From contig CAVOLE010000004.1 of the NCBI GenBank assembly GCA_963696665.1, forward strand, positions 372,001 to 436,000: a stretch of 64,000 nt of DNA. Direction: 5' to 3'. The position numbers and the translations under genes are program-made. Origin of the DNA: Roseiarcus sp963696665 (lineage in GTDB: Bacteria > Pseudomonadota > Alphaproteobacteria > Rhizobiales > Beijerinckiaceae). Below the pieces are notes generated by a model, which did not search any database, was not told the DNA's origin, and saw only the letters and a list, made by a program, of their open reading frames with translations. Below are positions 37,624 to 46,222 of this stretch, one piece after another (within the stretch, counting starts at the first letter, position 1; each line of letters starts with the position of its first letter).

Positions 37624-38350
37624 GGTAAGGCGTTCCATGACCTTGCCCGAGATAGATCTCCGCCACGCGATCGTCGGCCATAATCTCGTCGATCGAGCCC
37701 TGTGCGAAGATCCTGCCGAAATGAAGGACGGTAACCCGAGTCGCGATTTGCCGCACGAAAGCCATGTCGTGCTCCACCGCGAGCACCGTCATGCCCTCGG
37801 CCTGCAAGGCGCGAACCATTTCGCCGGTGGCGTGCGTTTCCTCCGGCGACATGCCTGCGGTCGGCTCGTCAAGCAACAGGAGCTTCGGCCTTAGGCTGGT
37901 CGCCATGCCGATTTCCAACCACTGTTTCTGTCCATGACTGAGGTTGCCGGCGGCTTGGTCGGCTTCGCTCGTCAGATTGAGGAAATCGAGGCGCCGATCG
38001 ACCTCGTCACGCAGGCTCAGGCCTTCAAGGTGGTGCTGGAGCGCGATCTCGAGATTCTGAGCGACGCTCAGCGCCTTGAAAATGCCCGGGACCTGGAACT
38101 TGACGCTGATGCCGCGACGGATTCTGTCGTGCGGCTCGAGCCGGGTGACGTCATTCCCGTCGTAGAACACCTGGCCGCTCGTGGGCTCATACTCGCCGAG
38201 AATGAGCCGAAAGAGCGTGCTCTTGCCAGCGCCGTTCGGACCGATCAGGCAGTGAAGCTCGCCCGGAGATAGAACAAAATCGACATCGGCGATGACTTGC
38301 AGACCACCGAACCGCTTGTTGAGCCTGCGCGTTTCGAGCAGCGGCGTCAT
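37616..38350 (-). CDS. Liv-type ABC transporter ATP-binding protein (LivG-like), set C
   Basis: A 244-residue ATPase with Walker A GPNGAGKST, LSHGQKQWLEIGMA, Walker B LLLLDEPTAGMSPEE and end VAEIYLGQGH. The HGQKQWLEIGM signature is the one found in urea/amide HAAT importers (UrtD-like). The ATG at 38350 overlaps the true LivM stop (38349-38347). The open frame appears to extend upstream into LivM only because of the LivM frameshift. Confidence 0.92.
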   Translation of the reverse strand: MTPLLETRRLNKRFGGLQVIADVDFVLSPGELHCLIGPNGAGKSTLFRLILGEYEPTSGQVFYDGNDVTRLEPHDRIRRGISVKFQVPGIFKALSVAQNLEIALQHHLEGLSLRDEVDRRLDFLNLTSEADQAAGNLSHGQKQWLEIGMATSLRPKLLLLDEPTAGMSPEETHATGEMVRALQAEGMTVLAVEHDMAFVRQIATRVTVLHFGRIFAQGSIDEIMADDRVAEIYLGQGHGTPYHA

Positions 38351-39427
38351 AGAGCGTCCCGAGCGCCGCGCTTGACAAGCCGCTGCGGCAATAAGGCGAG
38401 CGCCATGACGAGTTCCTTCGGGCGCGAGCAGTACGGTGATGACGAGGAGCACGCCCATCACCACCAACGCATATTGGCTGCCGTAGATCGTGAGCGCCTG
38501 AAAGCCGCCTATCAGCAGGATCGTGCCCAAGAGAGTCGTCGTGAGGTCGCTGCGGCCGCCAACGGCGACCCAGACGATTGGCAGCGCCGCCGCCGTGATC
38601 CCCATGCTCGACGGCGTGATGTACTGGCCCCATGTCGTATACAGCACGCCGCTCAGCCCAGCGAGCGCGCTGCCAATCACGAAGGATGCAAGCTGATACT
38701 TGCGCACGTCATAGCCGAGCATCGTAGCGCGTTGTGGATTCTCGCGGATCGCGACCAGCACATTGCCAAAAGATGAATTCACCAAAATGCGCAGCGCGAG
38801 ATAGGCGATGACCAGAAGCGCGAGCACAACATAGTAGAGCGGCAGATCGGGCGCGAGGACGAGCGGGCCGTTCTCCCCTGGCCAGGGAATGGTGAGATTG
38901 GGCATCCCATTCATGCCGTTGAAGCCGTTAAGGCGCGCCTTTCCGATGTGCCATTCGGGACCAGCCGTTTGCGCCATGAAGCGCTCTAGCACAAGCGTCA
39001 CCGCCAGCGTCACGATGCCAAGAAAGACGCCGCTGATGCGGCCGAAGAACAGGAAATAGCCCAGCACGGCCGCGCCAAAGCCCGCGAGCGCGATCGCGAC
39101 GAGCGTCGCCCAGAGGGTCAATCCGTTATCGGCGCCGTAATTGAGTGTGATGACGCCGTAGGCATACCCAGCAATGCCAAAGAAGGCTGTTTGCCCAAAG
39201 CTCAGCGCGCCCCCGTAGCCCCAGATCAGACAGAGGCCCAGCGCCATGAACACCCAGTTGAAGAAATAGACCGTATTGCCGACCGTGTAGGAATCGGTCA
39301 GGAGCGGGTATATGGCCGCAAGCGCGAGAACGACCGCCGCGCCCGCCCAGAACCGCCATCCGCGCCCGAGCGTCTGCGGACCTTCGAGCCGAGAGGCCAA
39401 TCGAACAACAAACGGGCGCCGTTTCAT
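38347..39427 (-). pseudogene. Liv-type ABC transporter permease (LivM-like), set C, frameshifted near its C-terminus
   Basis: A permease of about 359 residues from the ATG at 39427 (AGGG upstream). WGYGGALSFGQTAFFGIAGYAYG and the coupling loop IRENPQRATMLGYD are typical. An extra base at about 38413-38414 shifts the frame after LLAPEG. Skipping it gives LVMALALLPQRLVKRG and a TGA that overlaps the LivG start as ATGA. The length is a multiple of three plus one. Only the last about 23 residues are affected; as read, the protein would be fused to LivG. The fusion is therefore likely an artefact or a recent mutation. Confidence 0.85.
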
Positions 39428-39435
39428 CGCAAGCC

Positions 39436-40302
39436 CTAAGCCCGTTCGCGCAGGATGAGGCCGGAGACGCCGCGCGGCAGCACGCGAATGACGATGATGA
39501 CGGCGATGAGAAGGCCGATCTGCCCGGCAAGCTGTCCTTGCCAAGTGGTCATCACAGAGCGGATGAAGCCCAGGATGACGCCCGCTGGGGCAGTGCCCAA
39601 GAACACATCGCTTCCGCCGGTGACGACGGTCACGAAGGCCTCGATGATGAATTGGCTCCCCATTGTCGGCACAAGCGTCATGGTGGGAGCATAGACTCCG
39701 CCCGTTGCGCCGGCGAGCGCGGCGCCGATCCCGAATGTGACGCTATAGATGAGCCGCGTGTTGACGCCGAGCGCCTCAGCCATGTTCGGGACCTGGATCG
39801 TAGCGCGGGCCAGCACGCCAAACCGCGTGAAGTTAAAGACGAGATAGAGTGCGATCAGGATCGCCGCCGCCGTCGCCATCAGAACAAAGCGATAAACCGA
39901 GTAGGAAAGCGAGCCGATTTGCACGCTGCCGAGCGGGGTTGAGATGTCGGCGAGACTGGGCCCAAGCACGATTAGTGTGCCCTGCGAAGCGATGAGGCTA
40001 ATTCCCCAGGTTGCGACGATTGTGTCTAACGGTCGTCCGTAAAGATGGCGAATGACAAGACGCTCAAGCAGGATGCCGATGAAGCCGGCGAAGAGCGCGC
40101 CACAAATGATCGCGAGCGGCAAAGGCGCGCCGAGCTTCGCGACGGTTACCGTCATGTAGGCGCCGGCCATGATGAACTCGCCGTGTGCGAGGTTGATGAC
40201 GCCCATCATGCCGAAAATGATCGCAAGACCACTCGCGCACAGTACGAGAAAGGCGCTTGCGTCCCCGAACTGATAGAGGAACCCGACGATTGCGTCGAAC
40301 AT
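39436..40302 (-). CDS. Liv-type ABC transporter permease (LivH-like), set C
   Basis: A 288-residue permease from the ATG at 40302; a TTG at 40326 is possible. GMMGVINLAHGEFIMAGAYMTV and IQVPNMAEALGVNTRLIY are LivH/UrtB hallmarks, and YGRPLDTIVATWGISLI follows the usual order. Its stop is 8 bases before the LivM start. It is separated from its binding protein by 102 bases that hold two hairpins. Confidence 0.93.
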   Translation of the reverse strand: MFDAIVGFLYQFGDASAFLVLCASGLAIIFGMMGVINLAHGEFIMAGAYMTVTVAKLGAPLPLAIICGALFAGFIGILLERLVIRHLYGRPLDTIVATWGISLIASQGTLIVLGPSLADISTPLGSVQIGSLSYSVYRFVLMATAAAILIALYLVFNFTRFGVLARATIQVPNMAEALGVNTRLIYSVTFGIGAALAGATGGVYAPTMTLVPTMGSQFIIEAFVTVVTGGSDVFLGTAPAGVILGFIRSVMTTWQGQLAGQIGLLIAVIIVIRVLPRGVSGLILRERA

Positions 40303-40338
40303 AAAGGGGTCTGCCAAGCGCAACAAACAAGGGAGCCG

Positions 40339-40394
40339 GCGGGACTTTCGTCCCGCGAGCGCTCAGGCGCAGCGTCGGACCTTAAGGACCGACG
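40339..40394. repeat. Two hairpins between binding-protein and permease genes, set C
   Basis: At 40339-40356 a perfect 7-base stem GCGGGAC/GTCCCGC closes a four-base loop that reads GAAA on the transcribed (minus-sense) strand, a stable GNRA tetraloop. At 40373-40394 CGTCGG/CCGACG flank a CCTTAAGG core with one mismatch on each side. Both lie in the 102-base gap after the binding-protein stop, where they could stabilise the upstream message or dampen read-through. Confidence 0.6.
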
Positions 40395-40404
40395 TTGCGA
40401 ACCC

Positions 40405-41631
40405 TCAGCTCTTGGGCGGCGGGTTGCTCGGCGTATACTGAGCGTTCGGGTTCTTCTTGGTCAAATCGCAGCCCGCTTCGCCAAGCCAGTAGGGTTTGAT
40501 GTCCTTCCAGACCTTGGGGAACGAGATCGAATGGTCTTCATTGACCCTGGCGAGGTAGATCGTGTGCGACATGTGCTGGCTCTTCGGGTCGAGGCACACA
40601 TGGCCTTCCGGCGCGTCGAAGCAGACGTCGCCCTGCGCGATGATCTTCCGCAGATCGTCTCGTTTGGTCGATCCGTTCGCCCGCTCCACCATCTCCTTAT
40701 AGAGGTACGTGGCGAGATAAGAGTTCTCAGCCTCCTGGTTGATGTAGGGCTCCTTTGGGAACATCACGTGCCATTTGGCGACGAAGTCCTTGCTCTTCTG
40801 ATCGTCGACCTCTTCGATCCAGTTGGTCGTCACATACATGTTGGCGAGGCTCGGCGGCTTGAAGCGCTTATGCTCGTAGGCCTGGCCGACATTGACGGAG
40901 CTCCCCATCGGAATGTGCAGGTTCGCCGCGGCTGCCTGCTCATAATAGGACGACTGCGCTGTGCCCACGAGCAGCGTGATGAGGATATCGGGCTTCGCCT
41001 TCTGGATGTTCTGGATCGTCGACGCGAATTGCGACACGCCGAGCGGGATGAATTCCTCGCCGACCATCTGGCCGCCGTTTTCCTTGACAATGTTGCGGAC
41101 CCATTCGGCCGAGATCTGGCCGAAGTTATAGTCGGCGGCGATGGTGTAGACGCGCTTGCCGAACTTCTCGATCATCCATGGGATCAACGTCGAGAACTGC
41201 TGCTCCGGCACCGCACCCGTCACGACCATGTGGGCGTCGCATACGCCGCCTTCGTACTGGTTATTGTAGAAGGCGAAGCCGTTGAGCTGATCGACAATCG
41301 GCCGGTAGGCTTCCCGCGAGGCGCTCGAAAAGCCAGCGAAAACCACGTCGACCTTGTCGCGTTGAAGCACACGGCGCATGAACTCCTGGTAGCGCGTGTT
41401 GTCGGATTGCGTGTCGTAGATCACGAGCTCAATCTGCCGGCCCGCGATGCCGCCCGCCTTGTTGATCTCGTCGGTTGCAAGCTGGATGCCGTGAACCTTA
41501 CCGATCGTTGCAAGCGCGAAGTCGCCCGATTGATCCTCAAGCACGCCGATCTTGATAGGCTCGGCGGCTTGCGCCGCCTGCGTCAACATCATCGCCACGG
41601 TCGCGGCGCCCAACATCAGCATCTTGCGCAT
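40405..41631 (-). CDS. Short-chain amide/urea-type substrate-binding protein, set C
   Basis: A 408-residue binding protein of the FmdD/UrtA/AmiC-like family. The ATG at 41631 has GAGGAGGG at good spacing and opens a signal peptide (MRKMLMLGAATVAMM...AQA-A). IKIGVLEDQSGDFA, YDTQSDNTRYQEFMRR, FYNNQYEGGVCDAH and TIAADYNFGQISAEW are diagnostic of this subgroup, whose members bind urea or short amides. It follows amiC-amiR and precedes the set C permeases, FmdA and an AS amidase, so short amides are the likely ligand. Confidence 0.94.
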   Translation of the reverse strand: MRKMLMLGAATVAMMLTQAAQAAEPIKIGVLEDQSGDFALATIGKVHGIQLATDEINKAGGIAGRQIELVIYDTQSDNTRYQEFMRRVLQRDKVDVVFAGFSSASREAYRPIVDQLNGFAFYNNQYEGGVCDAHMVVTGAVPEQQFSTLIPWMIEKFGKRVYTIAADYNFGQISAEWVRNIVKENGGQMVGEEFIPLGVSQFASTIQNIQKAKPDILITLLVGTAQSSYYEQAAAANLHIPMGSSVNVGQAYEHKRFKPPSLANMYVTTNWIEEVDDQKSKDFVAKWHVMFPKEPYINQEAENSYLATYLYKEMVERANGSTKRDDLRKIIAQGDVCFDAPEGHVCLDPKSQHMSHTIYLARVNEDHSISFPKVWKDIKPYWLGEAGCDLTKKNPNAQYTPSNPPPKS

Positions 41632-42280
41632 GTGCAGACCCTCCTCGGTCATGTGAACTTGAAAGCGCGAGGCCCTGGGGCCAAGCCGCCGGAAAATTGG
41701 TGTCGGGCTGAAGCAGGGCTTCGCAGAATTCTTCGAGATCAAGGCGCCGCCGCATGCTTTCGCGGCGGAGTTCCGCATAGGCGTCATCGTCGGTCATGCC
41801 CCTCGCCTGCACGAGTGCGAGCACGGCCTTGATCAGGAAACGCCGACCGCGGCGCTTGCGGTCGACGATGGCGAGCCGGGTTTCAGCGGAATTGAGGCGG
41901 CGATGATTGTTCACGCCCAAGAAAAGCGCCGAATACACGGTCGACGCCTGAATGGGCTTGCGCAGGATTGCGGTTGCGCCGGCCTCCGCGAGAAGCTTCA
42001 GCCGGCTCGGCGCCTCGACGCCGACAATTCCGATCACCGGCGCCGCCGAGAGATGCGCGCCCGGCTGCTGGAGCGGCGCCGGATTGATCGGCTGATCAGC
42101 GTCGAGGAAAACGATGTCGCGGTCGGAATCGAGGTCCGAGGCTTTCACCAGATCGACGCGCTTAAGCGACACTCCGAGTTTAAGCAGCGTTCGTTCGAGC
42201 ACGTCGGCGTTGAAGTCACCGCTGGCCCAGAGCAAGCCCTGGCTGCGCCGAAAGTTCTGGATCAAGCGATGCGTCGTCAT
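41537..42280 (-). CDS. amiR: AmiR-like ANTAR-domain transcription antiterminator
   Basis: A pseudo-receiver domain (about 10-120) with no clear phospho-acceptor pattern is followed by a coiled region and an ANTAR RNA-binding domain at about 140-190 (LVQARGMTDDDAYAELRRESMRRR). In the Pseudomonas ami system AmiR is held by AmiC and released by amides to prevent termination. The ATG at 42280 overlaps the AmiC stop (ATGA). The frame runs 95 bases into the next gene, unusual for this family. With one more base in an A-run at 41693-41696 it would stop at 41649 after 210 residues, close to the usual length, so the 3' end is doubtful. Confidence 0.88.
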   Translation of the reverse strand: MTTHRLIQNFRRSQGLLWASGDFNADVLERTLLKLGVSLKRVDLVKASDLDSDRDIVFLDADQPINPAPLQQPGAHLSAAPVIGIVGVEAPSRLKLLAEAGATAILRKPIQASTVYSALFLGVNNHRRLNSAETRLAIVDRKRRGRRFLIKAVLALVQARGMTDDDAYAELRRESMRRRLDLEEFCEALLQPDTNFPAAWPQGLALSSSHDRGGSAHAQDADVGRRDRGDDVDAGGASRRAYQDRRA

Positions 42281-43434
42281 GACGCCACTCGCAGGACTGG
42301 CCGGATGGCCACGGCGCCGAAGCGCGACGAGTTGCGGATGAGATAAGGATCGGCGGGCGCCGGCCGGGTCGCCTCGCGCAGGATGGTGAAGCCGCCATCC
42401 TTGTTCGAACGGGCGATGCGGGGCGTGAGCGAAGCGTGCATGGTTTCCGGATCGATGCGGACTTCTCCTTGCGGCGCCATGATCGGGCGTAAAGAGACGG
42501 CGCGCTTGACGGCGGCGGCCTCAACCGTGCCCGCTTCCGCCACTGCGCGCACAAGCAGGCGCACCGCGAGGTAGGTCGCCTCGGCATCGGCCGACACGAC
42601 CGGACCGTCCGGGAATCTCGCGCGATACGCCGCTACGAAACGTTCGTTCTCAGACGTATCGAGCGACGCAAAATAGACGCTCGATGTGATATGCCCGTCC
42701 ACAGCAGCCGGCCCTATCGCAGCGAGTTCCGGCTCGGACAATGTGCAACTCGCCACCGGAATCACGCGAGCCTGATCGATGCCCCTGCTCACGCAGGCGG
42801 CGCGGAGGTCGCGCAGAAACTGGTAGGAGGACTCCCCGATCAAGGTGTTAAAGACGAACGACGGTCGGCTAGCGAGGATCGCGTCAATGACCTGGCCGAA
42901 CTCGGTGCAGCCGACGGGGAAATAACGCTCGGCGACTACCGTCCCGCCATTGGGACCGATCGCCTCCCGCAGGATGCGGTTGTTCTCCCATGCCCAGATA
43001 TAGTTCGAGCCGACGCAAAAGGCCTTCGGGCCGACGTAGCTCAGCAGATATTCGACGAGCGGCAGCAGGTGCTGGTTCGCGACTGCGCCTGTGTAGACGA
43101 CATTACTTGAGCTCTCAAAGCCCTCGTAGTGCGAGGGGTACCACAGAAGCGCGTCCGCTTTTTCGAACAGCGGAATGATCTCCTTCCGGCTCGAAGAGGT
43201 GTAGCATCCGACGACGTGCCGGATGCCGCTCGCGAGCATCTCCGCCGCCATCGCGGAATAGCACGCGTTGTCTCCACCGGGATTGGCGATGATCGGATCA
43301 ATCTCGAGATCCCGATGCTCAGCCTGCGCTTCGTCGACGCCGAGTAGGGCGCCGCAAAGCATGCTCTTCGAGACGACGCTGTAAGGTCCGTCCGATGAAA
43401 TCAGTATGCCAAGAGGTACGCGTAATCTGGCCAC
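42277..43434 (-). CDS. amiC: AmiC-like amide sensor / negative regulator
   Basis: A 385-residue protein with the periplasmic-binding fold but no signal peptide, as expected for the cytosolic amide sensor AmiC. VPLGILISSDGPYS, VVGCYTSSSRKEIIPLFEKADALLWYP with HYEGFE, and FCVGSNYIWAWENNRI match the AmiC pattern residue for residue in places. It binds amides and releases AmiR. The GTG at 43434 has GGGAG upstream. The gene is first in the unit that starts at the sigma-54-type element. Confidence 0.93.
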   Translation of the reverse strand: MARLRVPLGILISSDGPYSVVSKSMLCGALLGVDEAQAEHRDLEIDPIIANPGGDNACYSAMAAEMLASGIRHVVGCYTSSSRKEIIPLFEKADALLWYPSHYEGFESSSNVVYTGAVANQHLLPLVEYLLSYVGPKAFCVGSNYIWAWENNRILREAIGPNGGTVVAERYFPVGCTEFGQVIDAILASRPSFVFNTLIGESSYQFLRDLRAACVSRGIDQARVIPVASCTLSEPELAAIGPAAVDGHITSSVYFASLDTSENERFVAAYRARFPDGPVVSADAEATYLAVRLLVRAVAEAGTVEAAAVKRAVSLRPIMAPQGEVRIDPETMHASLTPRIARSNKDGGFTILREATRPAPADPYLIRNSSRFGAVAIRPVLRVAS

Positions 43435-43526
43435 GCTAGGCAGCTCCCGGGCATGATGGAACCATCGCTGCTGAAGGGCGCCGTTGCCGGTAGTTCATGA
43501 AGTTTTGCAGCTGACGGGCCCGATTT

Positions 43527-43542
43527 GGGGCCGCATTGCCCC
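43527..43542 (-). promoter_or_regulatory. Leader hairpin with A1/G4 hexaloop, candidate ANTAR target
   Basis: On the minus strand GGGGC and GCCCC enclose the six-base loop AATGCG. ANTAR proteins recognise hairpins with a six-base loop that has A at position 1 and G at position 4; this loop fits. It lies about 50 bases after the predicted transcription start and 90 bases before the amiC GTG. ANTAR targets normally consist of two such hairpins. A second one, GTCTGA/TCGGAC at 43573-43590, has a six-base loop that lacks the A and G, so the match is partial. Confidence 0.45.
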
Positions 43543-43598
43543 CGCCTGCCAAGCTCGAAATTCAGAGCTGTCCGAAAATTATCAGACGCGGTCAGCTA

Positions 43599-43614
43599 AG
43601 CAACTGGCGTGCCA
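43599..43614 (-). promoter_or_regulatory. Sigma-54 (-24/-12) promoter element upstream of amiC
   Basis: Read on the minus strand the sequence is TGGCAC, five bases, TTGCT, matching the RpoN consensus with exact GG-to-GC spacing. It lies 165 bases upstream of the amiC start, and the predicted transcript begins near 43588. Such promoters need an activator of the NtrC type, which fits nitrogen control of amide use. The element lies inside the tail of the degraded glucoamylase gene's downstream region, so it is unlikely to be coding constraint. Confidence 0.7.
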
Positions 43615-43650
43615 CGCTGAGCAACAAAGGCTTGAATTGGCCCACGCCCC

Positions 43651-44373
43651 TCAAACCGGGCGAATGGCCGTGGTCTTCCCTGCCCCCAAATCCTGTCTTG
43701 GGACTGCGGGGGCTGAAATCGGACCACCAGCCAATCCGAGAATTGCCGGAGTCGTAGGCAATCCGCCTAGAACTGAGGCGGAGGCGTGAAACGTCCTCGT
43801 CTTCCGCCAAGCCCGCTCGCTCAGGGCAAGCGCCATAGCCCACCGGAAGTGTCGGCACGCCCCCGCTCCGCTGCAGGCGGAAATCTGGATTGCGGCGCCG
43901 TCGTCCATGCTCGCGCCGGCGACCTCGATGCATTTGCCAGCGTCGCCAAGAATCGGACCTGCGCCGCGATACTTGGCTTTAACGACGGACGGCGTGTCGA
44001 GGTTGTATCCGGCGTCGATCGACTGGGCGAGGCGGAGGTATTGGCCTTCAGCCCAGTTAAGAGGAGCCGCGCTGCCGCTCGGCCGGCCAAGCGTATAGCA
44101 AGCGATGTCGGGACGGTCCCAAACCTGCTCGGGGAGCAAATAGCCGTCGTTGGCCGCATCGGCCATCGACTGCAGATAGACATTCGCCGAGCGGCCGTTC
44201 GCGATCTCGTATTCCCCGCGTTCCCCGGAAAGAACTGGCCAGAACCGTCCGTAACGATTGGATCCAACGGCGGGCCACCCTGTGCAGTCGTGATTGCTCT
44301 CGCCGTAATTGTCGTGATTGTAGCGATGGATTTCGCCCTGCGAAATGAAACGTTTCGCAGGGAATGGCGTAAG
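43651..44373 (-). pseudogene. Remnant of a GH15 glucoamylase with a CBM13/ricin-B-like tail
   Basis: An open stretch of 240 codons without the upstream two-thirds of any glycosidase. From about 44290 it reads PAVGSNRYGRFWPVLSGERG, then EIANGRSANVYLQSMADAAN and LLPEQVWDRPD, the C-terminal end of GH15 glucan glucosidases. Further on GKCIEVAGASMDDGAAIQI resembles a ricin-B/CBM13 carbohydrate-binding repeat, which breaks off. The catalytic core is missing and no start fits. It is a leftover of a secreted starch-degrading enzyme, unrelated to the amide genes around it, and an inverted repeat lies at its broken 5' side. Confidence 0.75.
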
Positions 44374-44437
44374 TCATTGAAATCCTTATGGGCGCCGAAT
44401 CAGCGATTTCGCGGAATCGTTTGTTTTCAATGACTTA
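44336..44437. repeat. Nested inverted repeats at the broken end of the GH15 remnant
   Basis: A 13-base perfect inverted repeat, TAAGTCATTGAAA (44370-44382) and its complement (44425-44437), encloses 42 bases with an internal CGATT/AATCG hairpin. Next to it CCCTGCGAAA (44336-44345) and TTTCGCAGGG (44353-44362) form a 10-base perfect pair. The structure could be a recombination site, a small non-autonomous element or a terminator cluster. The remaining bases to 44671 show no gene. Confidence 0.5.
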
Positions 44438-44671
44438 TCTCCGATTTCGTTTCGCCGGTTTCGCAGCTGCGCTTCCGGCGTCCCGAGCCCAGGATCGCGC
44501 GCTTCGGCGCGCCGCTCGACCATCCGGCACTCTACCATTGATTTCTCTATAAGGGAAATATATATGTGATTTTCTGTACATCTGAATCTAAGAACCCTCA
44601 TAGCGGCTCAAGCGTGCGCGGCTGCATGGCCGTCTTCCCAGGGCCTCGCGCGCCAGGACGACTCGGGAAGC

Positions 44672-45676
44672 TCAGGCGACGGCAAGCGCTTCGCTCAGCG
44701 CGGCATCGAAGTGTCCCCGGTCATCCGGATTCCAGACGCACATGTGACCCCAGATCGAGGGCACCTCGCGGCAAACTCCGCCCGGGATGAGGCTTGCCTC
44801 GTGGCGGCTGTCGACAGGTGGAAAGTAGCTGTCCGTCTGGCCCGGCAAAATGATCGCCTTCGCCTTGATGCTGCCGAGCGCCTTGGCGAAGTCGCCGCCA
44901 TAGGCGGGCGTGTCGCTGACATCGCCATTCATCCAGGTCCATACCAGCGACAGCAGATTGTTGGCGTCGTGATGGATGAAGGCTGGCTCCCAGAAATATT
45001 CGACAAACTGCTCGGCGGTCTTCGCGCCGAACACCCGATAGCCCTCCGTCCGATAGAAGGGTTCGGAGAAGCCCCATCCCGCATAGATCGCCGCGAAGGT
45101 CTTCAGGCCCATGATGGGCGGCGCCTCATAGAAGCCATGGGCGAAGGTCGGGTCGCTCTCGATTGCTCGCCTGAGCGACACGAGGAACACCTGGTTGAAC
45201 GAGGCCGTGCGCGCCGAGCAGCACATGGGCACGACCGCGTCCATCATGGCGGGATATTGGGTCGCCCATTGGAACGCCTGGCAGCCGCCCATCGACCACC
45301 CAGCCACGAGCTTGAGATGTTCGATCCGGAGCGATTCAAGCAGCATGTGTTGCAGGCGCACATTGTCGTAGAGGGTCACCCGCGGAAAGCGGCCAGCCCT
45401 GTGTGAAGCGATTGCGTTGCTGGGCGAAGTCGAGACGCCGCCGCCGATCAGATTGGGGATGATGATGAAATATTCGCCGGGATCGAGGGCCCGGTCCGGC
45501 CCGGTCAGCGCCGCCTCGCACATGGCGTGGTCGCCGCTGAACCAGGTCGGCAGCAGCACGACATTGTCCCGCTTGGGCGCGAGCGTCCCGAGGGTGCTGT
45601 AGGCCAACGTAACCTCTGGAAACGATCCGCCCTTCTGAAGAGCGAAGTTGGTCGTCGTGTATGTCTCGACCGCCAT
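44672..45676 (-). CDS. MetX-like alpha/beta-hydrolase
   Basis: A 334-residue alpha/beta-hydrolase of the homoserine O-acetyltransferase-like group. The nucleophile elbow is AGWSMGG with Ser128. PGQTDSYFP near 280 supplies the Asp and WGHMCVWN near 310 the His. Relatives include acyltransferases and plain hydrolases; this one lacks enough hallmarks to call MetX. It ends the unit of FmdA-type and RidA genes, so it may process an ester or activated acid arising from amide breakdown (inference). Confidence 0.85.
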   Translation of the reverse strand: MAVETYTTTNFALQKGGSFPEVTLAYSTLGTLAPKRDNVVLLPTWFSGDHAMCEAALTGPDRALDPGEYFIIIPNLIGGGVSTSPSNAIASHRAGRFPRVTLYDNVRLQHMLLESLRIEHLKLVAGWSMGGCQAFQWATQYPAMMDAVVPMCCSARTASFNQVFLVSLRRAIESDPTFAHGFYEAPPIMGLKTFAAIYAGWGFSEPFYRTEGYRVFGAKTAEQFVEYFWEPAFIHHDANNLLSLVWTWMNGDVSDTPAYGGDFAKALGSIKAKAIILPGQTDSYFPPVDSRHEASLIPGGVCREVPSIWGHMCVWNPDDRGHFDAALSEALAVA

Positions 45677-45801
45677 TTGTGAAGCCTCCAGATCCCGCCG
45701 GCCAATGAGACGCGCCGAGCGCTTCTCGGGACGCGGCTAATGTTTCAAGATTCGTGCCCCCGGGGCGCCGGCCTCCGCCAGCGACGACACTCCATCCGCC
45801 T

Positions 45802-46194
45802 TCAGGAGGAGGCCGGTCTTCTCGCAATGAGGTCGATCTCGATCAGCGCGTCATAGGCGAGGCCGGTGACGCCCACGCAAGTTCGCGCAGGCAAACGGCC
45901 TTCGGCGAAGAAGCTGCGGTAAACGCGGTTCATCGCCTCATAATCCTGCTTGAAGCGGGTCAGGTAGACGCGCGCCATGACGACCTGTTCGAGCCCGAGC
46001 CCCAGACTGGCAAGAACGATTTTGAGGTTGGAGACGACATTGCGCGTCTGCGCCTCGATCCCTTCCGGCAGCACGCCCGGCGCGTCGGGCGTGTCGGGCA
46101 TCTGTCCGGTCACGAAAACGAAGCCGTCCGTTTCGACCGCGTGACTGAACGGAGCGACCGGCTTCGGGCCGCCTGGAGCCATATGAAACTTCAT
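45802..46194 (-). CDS. RidA family (YjgF/YER057c/UK114) protein
   Basis: A 130-residue trimeric-type deaminase. The conserved Arg104 in LPARTCVGV corresponds to the substrate-binding Arg of RidA, and FVFVTGQMPDTP and LAYDALIEIDLIA match the fold. RidA proteins hydrolyse reactive enamine/imine intermediates, releasing ammonia. The gene stands between an acetamidase and the MetX-like hydrolase, 28 bases after the former, so it may deal with an imine formed during degradation of a nitrogen compound. Confidence 0.92.
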   Translation of the reverse strand: MKFHMAPGGPKPVAPFSHAVETDGFVFVTGQMPDTPDAPGVLPEGIEAQTRNVVSNLKIVLASLGLGLEQVVMARVYLTRFKQDYEAMNRVYRSFFAEGRLPARTCVGVTGLAYDALIEIDLIARRPASS

Positions 46195-46222
46195 CAGCCG
46201 CCCCTCCCGCCTTCCATCCGCT

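Noticed and set aside
37616..39427. A LivM-LivG fusion in importer set C
   Set aside because: Skipping one extra base at 38413-38414 restores a normal LivM C-terminus and a TGA overlapping the LivG ATG, so the apparent fusion is caused by an indel.
40045..41832. A 595-codon plus-strand open frame opposite the set C binding protein
   Set aside because: It is antisense to a well-supported gene, has no recognisable domains and is rich in Arg/His/Asp as expected for a shadow frame in GC-rich DNA.
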